The notes beneath the pieces were generated by a model, which did no database searches, was not told where the DNA came from, and worked only from the letters and a program-made list of their open reading frames with translations. The translations under genes were made by a program, and so were the position numbers. Shown piece after piece: positions 25,964-34,406 of a stretch of 64,000 nucleotides of DNA. Position 1 is the first letter of the stretch. Each line of letters begins with the position of its first letter. The stretch is from Bacillota bacterium (GTDB lineage: Bacteria; Bacillota; Clostridia; Acetivibrionales; DTU013): positions 23,346-87,345 of the forward strand of contig JAEZCO010000050.1 in the NCBI GenBank assembly GCA_023433505.1, read 5' to 3'.

Positions 25964-26614
25964 ATGATGGAAGTTAAAGTAATGAAGAACATAATGCATG
26001 CCAACGATACATTGGCAAATGAAAACAGACTGTTTTTTAATAAAAAAGAGATTACGGCTGTCAATGTGATGGCATCACCAGGAGCTGGGAAGACAAGTCT
26101 CATTTTGAAGGTGATTGAAAATCTTAAGGAGGATTTGTTTATTGGAGTTATTGAGGGAGATATTGCGTCAAGCATTGATGCGGAAAAAATAGACAAGCTC
26201 GGGATACCGGTAGTACAGATAAATACCGGCGGGGGTTGCCATCTGGATGCCAATATGATAAAAGAGGCCGCTGCAGACATAAAATTTAATGGAAAGACAC
26301 TGCTATTTATTGAAAATGTCGGAAATCTTGTTTGCCCTTCCTCGTTTGATCTGGGAGAAGGAATAAAGATGGTCATTGCAAGTGTACCGGAAGGCCATGA
26401 CAAGCCCTATAAATATATTTCCATGTTTGAAGCTGCTGATGTAATTGTGTTAAACAAGGTAGACCTTATTCCATATATTGACTTTGATAAAGCCAGCTTT
26501 TACAAGGGGATAAAGGCAATAAATGAAAAAGTCCCTGTGTTTGAGGTTTCTTGCAGTACTGGGGAAGGGATAGCATCTTTCATTCAATGGCTGTATGGGA
26601 GATGTACAAACTAA
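25964..26614 (+). CDS. hypB: HypB-like nickel-insertion GTPase
   Basis: A 216-residue SIMIBI GTPase. Its P-loop is MASPGAGKTSLI, switch region EGDIASSIDAEKI, metal motif TGGGCHLDANMI, Walker B LLFIENVGNLVCP and base motif NKVDL. This is HypB, which helps deliver nickel to hydrogenase. It lacks a histidine-rich N-terminus. No hydrogenase or hypA is in the window, while a nickel enzyme of the LarA family lies 5 kb upstream. AGGAAGGAAGTGG precedes the start. Confidence 0.9.
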   Translation: MMEVKVMKNIMHANDTLANENRLFFNKKEITAVNVMASPGAGKTSLILKVIENLKEDLFIGVIEGDIASSIDAEKIDKLGIPVVQINTGGGCHLDANMIKEAAADIKFNGKTLLFIENVGNLVCPSSFDLGEGIKMVIASVPEGHDKPYKYISMFEAADVIVLNKVDLIPYIDFDKASFYKGIKAINEKVPVFEVSCSTGEGIASFIQWLYGRCTN

Positions 26615-26644
26615 TTTGTTATTTGTTTGTCGAAGAGGGAGTAT

Positions 26645-26761
26645 ATGAGCATTGCCGCAATAGATGGAGTCCGGGTAAAAAACGGTAAATCTGAGGTTCA
26701 AGGTGTTAAAAAATATAAGATACAATTGTTGCAATTCTCTTCTCTCCCCCAGACAATTTGA
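26645..26761 (+). CDS. Short unrecognised ORF (38 aa), perhaps a gene remnant
   Basis: ATG 26645 has a fair ribosome binding site (AGAGGGAGTAT) and opens MSIAAIDGVRVKNGKSE, ending after 38 codons. I do not recognise it. It lies 30 bases after hypB in the same direction and may be the start of a gene that lost its body, since the next sequence belongs to a different family. Confidence 0.3.
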   Translation: MSIAAIDGVRVKNGKSEVQGVKKYKIQLLQFSSLPQTI

Positions 26762-27527
26762 AAGGAACCCAGTATTTTATATGGGATATCTGATAATAGG
26801 GATAGGCGGTAATGTATGGGTCAATGAATATGTTTATATACTCTTTCCCGTGCTGCTTGTTGCAGGTTTTAGGGGATGGCCGTTGGAGACTGTCTACAGG
26901 TACACGGGTACCACGGTGAAAAACGGCTTTCTTAGTATTCTATCGGGTGTAGGCATATGGTTATTTGGTGCATATTTATCCAGGGTTATTAATAATATCC
27001 TAGAAAAGCTGGGTACGTACAGCATAGATACAAAAGCATTGGGAAACACTCCAATCCAGAGTGTCCTTTACCTGATAGCCTTGGTGGTACTTGCACCGAT
27101 TTGCTAGGAGACTTTTTTCAGAGGTCTTCTTCAAAGAGCTTATGAAAGCTATAGCAAAAGATATGCGTTTGTCATAGTCGCATTGCTTTTCGGTGTGTTT
27201 CATATAGGCAACGGGATAAGCCAAGTATTTCCGGTATTCGCCACAGGACTTATTTTGGGATACCTGGTGAAACGTTCTGGTTCGATAGCTACCTCAATGC
27301 TTGCCCACTCCTCTGCCAATATGAGTTCGCTTCTTCTGGGGGGAGTCATAGGTCTGACCACTTTGGGGAGAATACCTGTATGGCTGCATTTCGTGGGATT
27401 TGACGGGCTTGGGTCTGCAATATTGTTTGCGCAGTTTGTCGGCAAAAATGTGTCCGCTGATGAAGCTTCGGTAGTTGGGCTTGGGTCAGCCAGACATATA
27501 GTTAGAAATACTGTACCGGGCAGGTAG
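26703..27527 (+). pseudogene. CPBP-family intramembrane protease with a TAG stop at the catalytic motif
   Basis: An open frame of 274 sense codons encodes a CPBP (CAAX protease/bacteriocin-processing) membrane protein, interrupted once by TAG at 27105-27107. The reading is ALVVLAPIC, stop, ETFFRGLLQRAYE, then FGVFHIGNG and MLAHSSANMSS, which are the three family motifs (EExxxR, FxxxH, HxxxN/D). The stop replaces the first Glu of EExxxR, one G-to-T change from GAG. The protein would end before its active site. The start is unclear; ATG 26781 is an alternative. Confidence 0.8.
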
Positions 27528-27642
27528 AGGTTAATCCTTACTGGCCGAGAGGTTCAGCTCTTGCGGCGGCATCTTTTTTTGTAGATGACGAATACAGATT
27601 TAATAACAATTTTTTTTTACTTTTATCGAAAGCATAGGCAGT

Positions 27643-28311
27643 ATGTCCGATCCGATAGGAATAGACGATTTCAAAGATTGGATTTTAGGATTGCCTGATA
27701 TTTTACGAAATCTGGATGATCATCCTGCAACCACCGCGCTTTGGCGCGAATACTGCCGTATTGTCCATAGACGCTCGCCCCAATGGCAAGGCATGATAGA
27801 AAAGGCTGTTAACGCCGCAAAACTATTTTTCGGTGATGACGCACCTGAAATGGTTTTTAATCCGAATCTGTTCACGCCATACAGCGCGGACTTTGTACGT
27901 ATGGGAAATCGTATTGTTACGATATCATCTGCTCCGGACGCTGAAACAATGTTGCATGAAACTATGCACACTGCTATTGCAAAATATCGGGACAAACTCA
28001 TATCTTTTGCCGAAGTATTTGGCCTTGGAACTTTCGCTGACAAGGATAAGATGATGCAGTTCGGATATATGGAAGATGAATCGGCGGAATCTGCAGCTAA
28101 TGTGATAGAGGAATGCTGTGTACGCGCCCTTGCCGTTACACTCTCCGGTGGCAGTGATGAACGTCTTCAATTTCACGCTGAATACGGCTGTACTTCCGTA
28201 CCATTTATTGCTTCTCGTATTCGACGTATGAAACCGTCGTATACGAGTCTTAACGAGTTTATTCGAAATATACTGGATGAGATGAAAAAAGAAAAAGGCA
28301 CACAAATATAA
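27643..28311 (+). CDS. Uncharacterised protein with an HExxH metal-binding motif
   Basis: A 222-residue soluble protein I cannot assign. It contains HETMH (residues 105-109) inside ETMLHETMHTAI, a typical zincin helix, and an acidic second helix EDESAESAANVIEECC (144-159) that could offer the third ligand (E156 or E157). The N-terminal part is rich in Trp and charged residues. No signal peptide is seen. The ribosome binding site is weak, so the true start may differ. Best called a putative zinc-dependent hydrolase of unknown role. A strong terminator follows. Confidence 0.55.
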   Translation: MSDPIGIDDFKDWILGLPDILRNLDDHPATTALWREYCRIVHRRSPQWQGMIEKAVNAAKLFFGDDAPEMVFNPNLFTPYSADFVRMGNRIVTISSAPDAETMLHETMHTAIAKYRDKLISFAEVFGLGTFADKDKMMQFGYMEDESAESAANVIEECCVRALAVTLSGGSDERLQFHAEYGCTSVPFIASRIRRMKPSYTSLNEFIRNILDEMKKEKGTQI

Positions 28312-28340
28312 TCGAATATCTTATTGCCGGCTGCATCTTC

Positions 28341-28396
28341 GCTTCTGTTATTATAGGACAAAAAAATGTTTCCCTATGATGGCAGAAGCGTTTTTT
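28341..28396 (+). terminator. Rho-independent terminator
   Basis: GCTTCTG (28341-28347) pairs with CAGAAGC (28383-28389), with an inner ATAGG/CCTAT pairing, followed by G and six T. It closes the HExxH gene. Confidence 0.8.
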
Positions 28397-28458
28397 GCCC
28401 CAATTTTCCACAAAACAGAAGTGTGTTATCTTACATCCCCTTCTTTAAGCAAAAAATA

Positions 28459-28513
28459 TTGACACTAAGACACAAATAGTAATATAATGATATTAACAAA
28501 TTGATAATATCAT
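28459..28513 (+). promoter_or_regulatory. Promoter and inverted repeat of the NAD operon
   Basis: TTGACA (28459-28464), 18 bases, TATAAT (28483-28488). A perfect 9-bp inverted repeat, ATGATATTA (28487-28495) and TAATATCAT (28505-28513), overlaps the -10 end and the start point. It is a likely operator, plausibly for the NrtR-like regulator encoded next (autoregulation is an inference). Confidence 0.65.
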
Positions 28514-28541
28514 ATAATGAACAACAAATCGAGGTGATGTA

Positions 28542-29453
28542 ATGCAGGATAATATATTAAAAAATAAATTGGGGCTTACCGAAGAGCAGTTCCTGGCGGC
28601 ATATGATGTGAGCAAATTTCAAAGACCTTCGGTGACGGTAGACATGCTGGTTTTTACAGTAACTGATGAAGAAAAGAAAAATTATAGGAAGCTTCCTGAA
28701 AAAGTCTTAAGGCTCCTATTGATTAAAAGAGGCGACCATCCATACATTGGGCAATGGGCTCTTCCGGGCGGATTTGTACAAATGGATGAAAGTTTGGATG
28801 AAGCGGCTTTACGAGAATTAAAAGAGGAAACCAACATCGATAAAATATATATTGAGCAGCTTTATACATGGGGAGATGTGGGTAGAGATCCGCGTACAAG
28901 AATAATAAGCATCTCCTATATGTCGCTGGTTAATAGTTCGACCCTTGACATCAAGGCGAGTGATGATGCAGATGATGCAAAATGGTTTACGGTTTCCTGC
29001 AGCTTATATCAAGAACAAAAGACAGTAACTGAAAAAGGATATGTCCTTCAAAGATTGTTCAAATTGAGTTTATCCAACGATGAAAACAACCTTTCAGCAA
29101 TAGTTAAAATTATGAAGACTGTCGAGGGTAAAGTGACAAATGTAGAAAGAGAAGTAGTTGAATCAAATGGAATAGCTTTTGACCATGCAAAAATCATAGA
29201 ATATGCCATTGAAAGGTTACGTAGCAAAATCGAATACACGGATATAGCATTTAATCTTATGCCGGAGCTATTTACTTTTACAGAGCTTCAGCAGGTGTTC
29301 GAAGTTATTCTTGATACGGAGCTGTTAAAAGCAAATTTTAGAAGGAAGACAGCTGATATGGTTATTGAAACAAATGAGTATACCAAGGATGCAGGTCATA
29401 GGCCTTCAAAATTATTCAGGTTTAACCCGAACTGGAGTAATGCAGCAGAGTGA
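28542..29453 (+). CDS. NrtR-like regulator, Nudix domain plus winged helix
   Basis: A 303-residue protein. The N-terminal half is a Nudix domain with GGFVQMDESLDEAALRELKEET as the Nudix-box region; the C-terminal half (from about residue 200) is a winged helix with ELFTFTELQQVFEVIL and NFRRKTADMV, as in NrtR regulators of NAD metabolism that sense ADP-ribose. The genes downstream (nicotinamidase-like hydrolase, macrodomain, pnuC) fit this regulon. The Nudix box keeps its E residues, so hydrolase activity is possible. ATG 28542 follows GAGGTGATG. Confidence 0.85.
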   Translation: MQDNILKNKLGLTEEQFLAAYDVSKFQRPSVTVDMLVFTVTDEEKKNYRKLPEKVLRLLLIKRGDHPYIGQWALPGGFVQMDESLDEAALRELKEETNIDKIYIEQLYTWGDVGRDPRTRIISISYMSLVNSSTLDIKASDDADDAKWFTVSCSLYQEQKTVTEKGYVLQRLFKLSLSNDENNLSAIVKIMKTVEGKVTNVEREVVESNGIAFDHAKIIEYAIERLRSKIEYTDIAFNLMPELFTFTELQQVFEVILDTELLKANFRRKTADMVIETNEYTKDAGHRPSKLFRFNPNWSNAAE

Positions 29454-29467
29454 GAGGAGAAGTTAAT

Positions 29468-30148
29468 ATGAGAATGATAAATAAAAATGAGTTTATAGAA
29501 AGAAGTGTTAAAACTCTTGGGGAGATATTTGATATACTGGCAAAGCTCCCAGCTATACAATTGAAAGATTTCAAGGGTAAGCAAACGGCCCTTGTAATGG
29601 TTGATATGGTAAATGGTTTTGCTAGGGAAGGGGCGTTAATGAGCCCGAGAGTGGAAGGTCTGATTCCTGAAATAGCAGAATTGTCAAAGACCTGCAATGA
29701 ATTGCAGATTACAAAGCTTGCATTCGCAGACTGTCACATAAAAGCTTCACCGGAATTTGACGCTTATCCGGCACACTGTATGATTGGTACCAGCGAAGCG
29801 GAAATGGTTGATGAGCTTAGGGAACTCGGAGGGTATACTCTTATTCCTAAAAACTCTACCAATGGCTTTCTTGAAGAAGCATTTCAGCAATGGCTTGAGG
29901 AAAACGAACACATAAATACCTTCATTATTACCGGCGACTGTACCGATATCTGTGTACAGCAATTTGCAGTAACACTAAAGACTTGGTTTAATATGCAGAA
30001 TAAAAAAGTAAGGATTATTATACCCACAAATGCGGTAGAAACTTATGATTTTGGCTTGCATAACGGAGATCTGATGAATGTAATGGCACTATACAACATG
30101 ATGATTAACGGAATTGAAGTTATTGACTCTATAGAAATTGGAGGTTAG
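29468..30148 (+). CDS. Isochorismatase-family hydrolase, nicotinamidase-like
   Basis: A 226-residue cysteine hydrolase. VMVDMVNGF carries the catalytic Asp, KNSTNGF the region of the catalytic Lys, and FIITGDCTDICVQQFA the catalytic Cys. FADCHIKASPEFDAYPAHCM is the nicotinamidase-like metal/oxyanion segment. It probably converts nicotinamide to nicotinate in NAD salvage. It is 14 bases after the NrtR-like gene. ATG 29468 was chosen over the upstream GTG at 29450 because GAGAGGAGAAG precedes it. Confidence 0.82.
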   Translation: MRMINKNEFIERSVKTLGEIFDILAKLPAIQLKDFKGKQTALVMVDMVNGFAREGALMSPRVEGLIPEIAELSKTCNELQITKLAFADCHIKASPEFDAYPAHCMIGTSEAEMVDELRELGGYTLIPKNSTNGFLEEAFQQWLEENEHINTFIITGDCTDICVQQFAVTLKTWFNMQNKKVRIIIPTNAVETYDFGLHNGDLMNVMALYNMMINGIEVIDSIEIGG

Positions 30149-30162
30149 CAATTTGTGAAAGA

Positions 30163-30287
30163 GTGGAAACTAGTAACATTACGTGGTACCTAAACGATTA
30201 TGACTATGACAAAAAGCGCGAACATTTTATAGAAATAATAAAATCATGTGGATTTTCAGGCAAGGTTGCTACTTACTATATTTCATA
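30163..30287 (+). other. Short unrecognised open stretch, possible gene remnant
   Basis: Between the nicotinamidase and the macrodomain gene, one frame reads SNITWYLNDYDYDKKREHF and continues IEIIKSCGFSGKVATYY to a TAA. It has coding-like composition but no convincing start codon. I do not recognise it. It could be the tail of a lost gene of the NAD operon. Confidence 0.25.
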
Positions 30288-30350
30288 ACTTTTTATCAAA
30301 AGTTAATCTTCAGAGTGATCAAAACAGACTTAACCAAAGGAGAAATTAAG

Positions 30351-30860
30351 ATGACAGATAGATATGAAGTTATTAAAGGTGATATAACAAAGCAAAATGT
30401 TGATGCTGTTGTTAACGCAGCTAATAGTTCGTTACTTGGCGGTGGAGGTGTTGACGGTGCTATTCATAGAGCCGCCGGACCGGAACTGGTTATGGAGTGC
30501 AGGGCGCTCCACGGGTGCAAAACCGGCCAAGCCAAAATAACTAAAGGATACAAACTTCCTGCTAAGTGGGTTATTCATACCGTCGGGCCTGTTTGGCAGG
30601 GTGGAAATAAGGGGGAAGACGGACTATTGGCTGCTTGCTATAGAAATTCTTTGAAGATAGCAGTTAAGAATGGTATAAAGACCATATCTTTTCCGTCAAT
30701 AAGTACAGGAGCATACAGGTTTCCTGTAGAAAGAGCAGCAGTGATAGCAATTACTGAGATAAAAAGCTTTCTAGAAACTGATTCAAACATTGAGAAAGTG
30801 TGGATGATTTGCTTTGATGAGGATACATATAAAGCCTACAATGAGGCATTATTGAGATGA
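30351..30860 (+). CDS. Macrodomain protein, O-acetyl-ADP-ribose deacetylase (YmdB-like)
   Basis: A 169-residue single macrodomain. It has GDITKQNVDAVVNAANSSLLGGGGVDGAIHRAAG region with the ADP-ribose-binding Asn residues, VIHTVGPVW, and SFPSISTGAYRFP. Such proteins hydrolyse O-acetyl-ADP-ribose or remove ADP-ribose from targets. Its place in a NAD-salvage operon fits recycling of ADP-ribose. The start at 30351 follows AAAGGAGAAATTAAG; a longer frame from 30246 adds residues outside the domain. Confidence 0.9.
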   Translation: MTDRYEVIKGDITKQNVDAVVNAANSSLLGGGGVDGAIHRAAGPELVMECRALHGCKTGQAKITKGYKLPAKWVIHTVGPVWQGGNKGEDGLLAACYRNSLKIAVKNGIKTISFPSISTGAYRFPVERAAVIAITEIKSFLETDSNIEKVWMICFDEDTYKAYNEALLR

Positions 30861-30881
30861 TGATTGAGAGGGTGCTCAAAT

Positions 30882-31148
30882 ATGAAGATAAAAGGATGGA
30901 ACTTGTTTGAAATAGTATGGCTGGCTTTGTTCTTTATAATTATGTTGGCTCTATCATACTTTTGGAAAAGCAGCATCTTAGGAATTACTGTCTATTTAAC
31001 TGGAGTTTTGTGTGTAGTTCTGGCTGCTAAAGGGAACATATGGAATTATGCTTTTGGGATTTATAATTCTATCGGATATGCCTGGTTAAGCTACCAGAAT
31101 GGTTTATATGGCGAAGTTATGCTAAAGCAAAGCCAAAGATATACGTAA
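30882..31148 (+). pseudogene. pnuC: pnuC (nicotinamide riboside/NMN transporter), truncated
   Basis: The 88 residues start with a normal PnuC N-terminus: FEIVWLALFFIIML, TGVLCVVLAAKGNIWNYAFG, then GYAWLSYQNGLYGEVML. Homology ends there (about 31118), at the point where the family goes on with four more membrane helices, and the frame stops after nine foreign codons. Just downstream is a group II intron 3' end, so an insertion followed by deletion probably cut the gene. ATG 30882 follows GAGAGGG. Confidence 0.8.
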
Positions 31149-31182
31149 GCCTAATTGCGAATTATTCGTAAAAGTTGTTGGG

Positions 31183-31253
31183 GAGCCGTATGTGTTAGTT
31201 GCGCACGTACGGTTCAAAGAGGAGCATAGTCGGTGACGACTTTGTTTACTCAC
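31183..31253 (+). mobile_element. Group II intron 3' remnant (domains V and VI)
   Basis: GAGCCGTATG (31183-31192) and CGCACGTACGGTTC (31202-31215) form the 33-nt hairpin typical of bacterial group II intron domain V, including the GAGCCGTATG/CACGTACGGTTC arms. A domain VI-like hairpin follows (GAG-cat-AGTCG, GTGA loop, CGACT, then CTC), ending in CTCAC. No intron reverse transcriptase or 5' part is present. Confidence 0.8.
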
Positions 31254-31578
31254 GAAATGGTGGTCGGCACACATATATATGTGATCAGCCGGATTGGGTT
31301 GCACACTCACCTCCTCGTGCTCTGTAGTGTATCTGCATCTCAAACTTATTGTACAGAAAAATTAAGTTCAAGGCGGCTAAAACATTTCATACCGTTTTGT
31401 GCCTTGAGTGAGCGAAAGGAATGGTCATATATATGAGAGAAGAATCAAAATACAAAAATGATTCTGAAAACCAAAGACCATTCAGAGTTTTTTTGAACTA
31501 TTCAGAGTGGCGAGGTCGTTTGGAGTATGGTAGTATATGTGCATGCGAAAAAATCATTTCGCCATTTTTTAAAAGGAG
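31254..31578. other. Intergenic region upstream of the ECF operon
   Basis: No gene is seen. A hairpin with outer arms AATGGTC (31420-31426) and GACCATT (31476-31482), inner arms GAATCA/TGATTC and a following T-run (31488-31494) could act as a terminator. CAGAGTGGC at 31502-31510 also occurs upstream of the ABC pair (35381-35389) and may belong to an AraC-type site. Confidence 0.4.
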
Positions 31579-31598
31579 CGGTTAGCGATGCCTAACCG
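31579..31598. promoter_or_regulatory. Operator A: CGGTTAG-N6-CTAACCG
   Basis: A perfect 7-bp inverted repeat with a 6-bp spacer, 16 bases before the ECF S-component start, overlapping the approach to its ribosome binding site. The same GGTTAG-N6-CTAACC pattern recurs at 39776, 39859, 42548 and 52650. Confidence 0.65.
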
Positions 31599-31614
31599 AT
31601 GGAGGAATTTAAGT

Positions 31615-32205
31615 ATGAATACAAAAAGAAGTGGGCTACAAGCCAAAGACCTAATCAATGTAGGTATTTTTACCGCAATTTATTTTGTTATCTTCTTTGT
31701 TGGAATGATGCTTGGGTATATTCCTATTTTTATTCCTTTGCTTGGTTTGGTTTGCCCCATTTTGTGCGGTATTCCATTTATGCTTTACTTGACAAAGGTG
31801 AAGAAATTTGGGATGGTGACTTTAACCGGTATTATCCTCGGCTTACTAAATGTTCTCATTGGCGCTGGAGTTTTGGTATTCATCTTCGGTGTGATCTTTG
31901 GCGTTTTGGGAGATTTGATTTTGAAAGCAGGAAAATATCAGAGCTGGAAATGTACATTGTGGGGCAATGGCGTGTTCTCCTTGTGGATTATGGGATACGT
32001 AAGCCGCATGTTCCTGACGCGCACCGAGTTCTTTACTTTCCTTGAAAGCAATTATGGAGCTGAGTACTCTGCCACATTGGCCTCCTATACTCCGGGCTGG
32101 ATGTTTCCGGTACTGTTTGTTGTAACCTTTATCGGTGGCATTTTGGGGGCGCTGCTTGGGAAGGCCATACTGAAGAAACATTTTATAAAAGCGGGGATAG
32201 CTTAA
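31615..32205 (+). CDS. MptD-family ECF transporter S component
   Basis: A 196-residue membrane protein with five or six hydrophobic segments, of the Trep_Strep/MptD family of substrate-specific ECF subunits. GIFTAIYFVIFFVGMMLGYIPI opens the first helices. The substrate is not firmly known; the co-regulated siderophore-type ABC genes and the DtxR/AraC regulators suggest a metal complex. ATG 31615 follows GATGGAGG; the in-frame ATG at 31588 lies inside operator A. It overlaps the T-component start by one base. Confidence 0.8.
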   Translation: MNTKRSGLQAKDLINVGIFTAIYFVIFFVGMMLGYIPIFIPLLGLVCPILCGIPFMLYLTKVKKFGMVTLTGIILGLLNVLIGAGVLVFIFGVIFGVLGDLILKAGKYQSWKCTLWGNGVFSLWIMGYVSRMFLTRTEFFTFLESNYGAEYSATLASYTPGWMFPVLFVVTFIGGILGALLGKAILKKHFIKAGIA

Positions 32206-32924
32206 TGGATGCAGTTGCTGAACTTAAATATGAAAGGCACTCAATCGTCCCCATCGATCCGCGTACAAAAATCTTTCTTACAGTTACAGTCAGCACAATT
32301 ACTATGGCTGGAGGTACGGGCGGTGTTATGAATTTTATTCGCCCATGCCTTGTGACCATTCCAATCATTCTTTTGTTGGTATCACAGCAGTGGAAAGCGG
32401 CTGCACGCTTTTCAATTACTTATGGCATCTTGTTCACACTGGAGCTCACGATAGTACCCATGTTAACGGGCGTTTGGAATTTTATTTTGAATGCTGCAAG
32501 TGGAATTTATACCCATATGCTTCCCGGCTTTGTGATGGGTTATTACCTTATCAGCACCACTACGGTTAGTGAGTTTGTAGCAGCAATGGAGCGGGTTCAT
32601 GTTTCACAAAAGATTGTCATTCCAATGTCGGTAGTATTTCGCCTTTTTCCTACAATAAAAGAAGAATATACCGCAATCCGGGATGCTATGAGAATGAGGG
32701 ATATTACAACTTTAAGGAGTCCCATGAAGATGTTGGAATACCGTGTTGTTCCGCTGATGATGTCCATCGCAAAAATCGGGGAAGAATTATCCGCTGCGGC
32801 ATTGACACGAGGGTTAGGCGCACCTGAAAAAAGGACAAATATCTGCAAAATAGGATTTGGTCCCTTGGACTTGATCTTTTTACTGCTTTCACTTTTTTTC
32901 TGGTTTGGCTTTTTCTTTAGATAG
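32205..32924 (+). CDS. ECF transporter transmembrane (T) component
   Basis: A 239-residue EcfT/CbiQ-family membrane protein. It has hydrophobic segments from residue 20 on, and the cytoplasmic coupling segments carrying the family Ala-Arg-Gly signatures, visible as AMRMRDIT near residue 164 and ALTRGLGAP near residue 200. It joins the S component to the ATPase. The start ATG shares a base with the previous stop (TAATG). Confidence 0.85.
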   Translation: MDAVAELKYERHSIVPIDPRTKIFLTVTVSTITMAGGTGGVMNFIRPCLVTIPIILLLVSQQWKAAARFSITYGILFTLELTIVPMLTGVWNFILNAASGIYTHMLPGFVMGYYLISTTTVSEFVAAMERVHVSQKIVIPMSVVFRLFPTIKEEYTAIRDAMRMRDITTLRSPMKMLEYRVVPLMMSIAKIGEELSAAALTRGLGAPEKRTNICKIGFGPLDLIFLLLSLFFWFGFFFR

Positions 32925-32936
32925 GAGGTGTGCAAA

Positions 32937-34400
32937 GTGATAGAGTTTCAAAACATAAGTTTTCGTTACGCAGGAGGAACAGATGCCGGTGGGTTAAGCC
33001 GAATCAATCTGAAAATTCCTGCCGGGCAAATCGTTCTCCTTTGTGGAAAATCTGGTTGTGGAAAAACCACGTTAACACGCCTTATCAATGGTTTGATTCC
33101 GAATTACTACGAAGGTGAATTAACTGGAAATGTATTGCTGGACGGCAAAAATGTTAGCCAGCTTCCGCTATATGAAACCGCAAAACATGTCGGTAGCGTA
33201 TTCCAAAATCCTCGCACTCAGTTTTTTACAGTAGATTCTACCAGTGAATTGGCATTTGGCTGTGAAAATCAGGGGCTACCGGAAGATGAAATTGTAAAGC
33301 GAGTAAAAGCTGCTGCGGGAAATTTTAAAATAAACTCGTTGCTTGGGAAAAGCATTTTCTCTATGTCAGGAGGCGAAAAGCAAAAAATCGCCTGCGCTTC
33401 AGCATCAGTCAGCAATCCTCGCATTATAGTTTTGGATGAACCGTCTTCCAATCTGGACATATCTGCTACGGCAGATCTCCGTCGGTTGATTGAGTTATGG
33501 AAGAAACAGGGCAAAACAGTTATCATTGCCGAACACCGGCTTTATTACTTGAAAGGCTTATTAGATCGCATTCTATATTTGAACGAGGGGTGCATCGAAA
33601 AGGATTTTTCGGAAAAGGAGGAATTTAGACTTTCTGTTGAGCAGCAGATGCAGCTTGGCCTGCGCCCATTTGACATTACGAAATTTCCGATTTCAACGGT
33701 TTCGCATGAAAATAAGTCATGGTTTTTCTGTTCTGATTTTGAATTCTCATATACTAAAAAACAGGTTGCGCTTCATATTCCTAGCTTAAAATTACCCCAA
33801 GAAAGCGTAATCGCAATCATTGGACACAATGGTGCAGGAAAATCGACTTTTGCCCGCTGTTTATGTGGGTTGGAAAGGCATAGTAAAGGCGTTGTCGCCA
33901 TAAATGAAAAGTGGTATAATAAAAAGCAACGGCTGTCCCACTGCTATATGGTTATGCAAGATGTGAACCATCAGTTATTTACTGAAAGTACAGAAGAAGA
34001 AATGCTTATCAGTATGAAAAACCCGGATAAAGAGCGAGTAGATCAAATCCTGAAACATTTGGACTTGCATCAATTTAAGGATCGCCATCCGATGGCCTTG
34101 TCGGGAGGCCAGAAACAACGTGTAGCGATTGCCAGTGCATTAGTTTCTGAACGTGAAATTTTAGTGTTTGATGAACCAACCAGCGGTTTAGATTTACAGC
34201 ACATGAAAGAAGTGGCTCAAGAACTATCTACACTTCGGGAAATGGGAAAAACATCTCTTGTGATTACCCACGACTACGAGCTGATAGCCAGTTGCTGCAC
34301 CCATGTTCTCCATTTGGAGCACGGAGAGGTTCAGGAAGAATATGCACTGGATGCTGACGGTATGAAGCGGCTAAAAGGATTTTTCATAGAAGCGAGGTGA
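32937..34400 (+). CDS. ECF transporter duplicated ATPase (A) component
   Basis: A 487-residue protein with two ATPase domains. Domain 1: Walker A LCGKSGCGKTTLTRLING, signature MSGGEKQKIA, Walker B IIVLDEPSSNLD. Domain 2: GHNGAGKSTFARCL, LSGGQKQRVA, ILVFDEPTSGLD. Such fused CbiO-like ATPases power group II ECF importers. GTG 32937 was taken because GGAGG lies eight bases before it; the GTG at 32928 is inside that site. Confidence 0.88.
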   Translation: MIEFQNISFRYAGGTDAGGLSRINLKIPAGQIVLLCGKSGCGKTTLTRLINGLIPNYYEGELTGNVLLDGKNVSQLPLYETAKHVGSVFQNPRTQFFTVDSTSELAFGCENQGLPEDEIVKRVKAAAGNFKINSLLGKSIFSMSGGEKQKIACASASVSNPRIIVLDEPSSNLDISATADLRRLIELWKKQGKTVIIAEHRLYYLKGLLDRILYLNEGCIEKDFSEKEEFRLSVEQQMQLGLRPFDITKFPISTVSHENKSWFFCSDFEFSYTKKQVALHIPSLKLPQESVIAIIGHNGAGKSTFARCLCGLERHSKGVVAINEKWYNKKQRLSHCYMVMQDVNHQLFTESTEEEMLISMKNPDKERVDQILKHLDLHQFKDRHPMALSGGQKQRVAIASALVSEREILVFDEPTSGLDLQHMKEVAQELSTLREMGKTSLVITHDYELIASCCTHVLHLEHGEVQEEYALDADGMKRLKGFFIEAR

Positions 34401-34406
34401 AATGAA

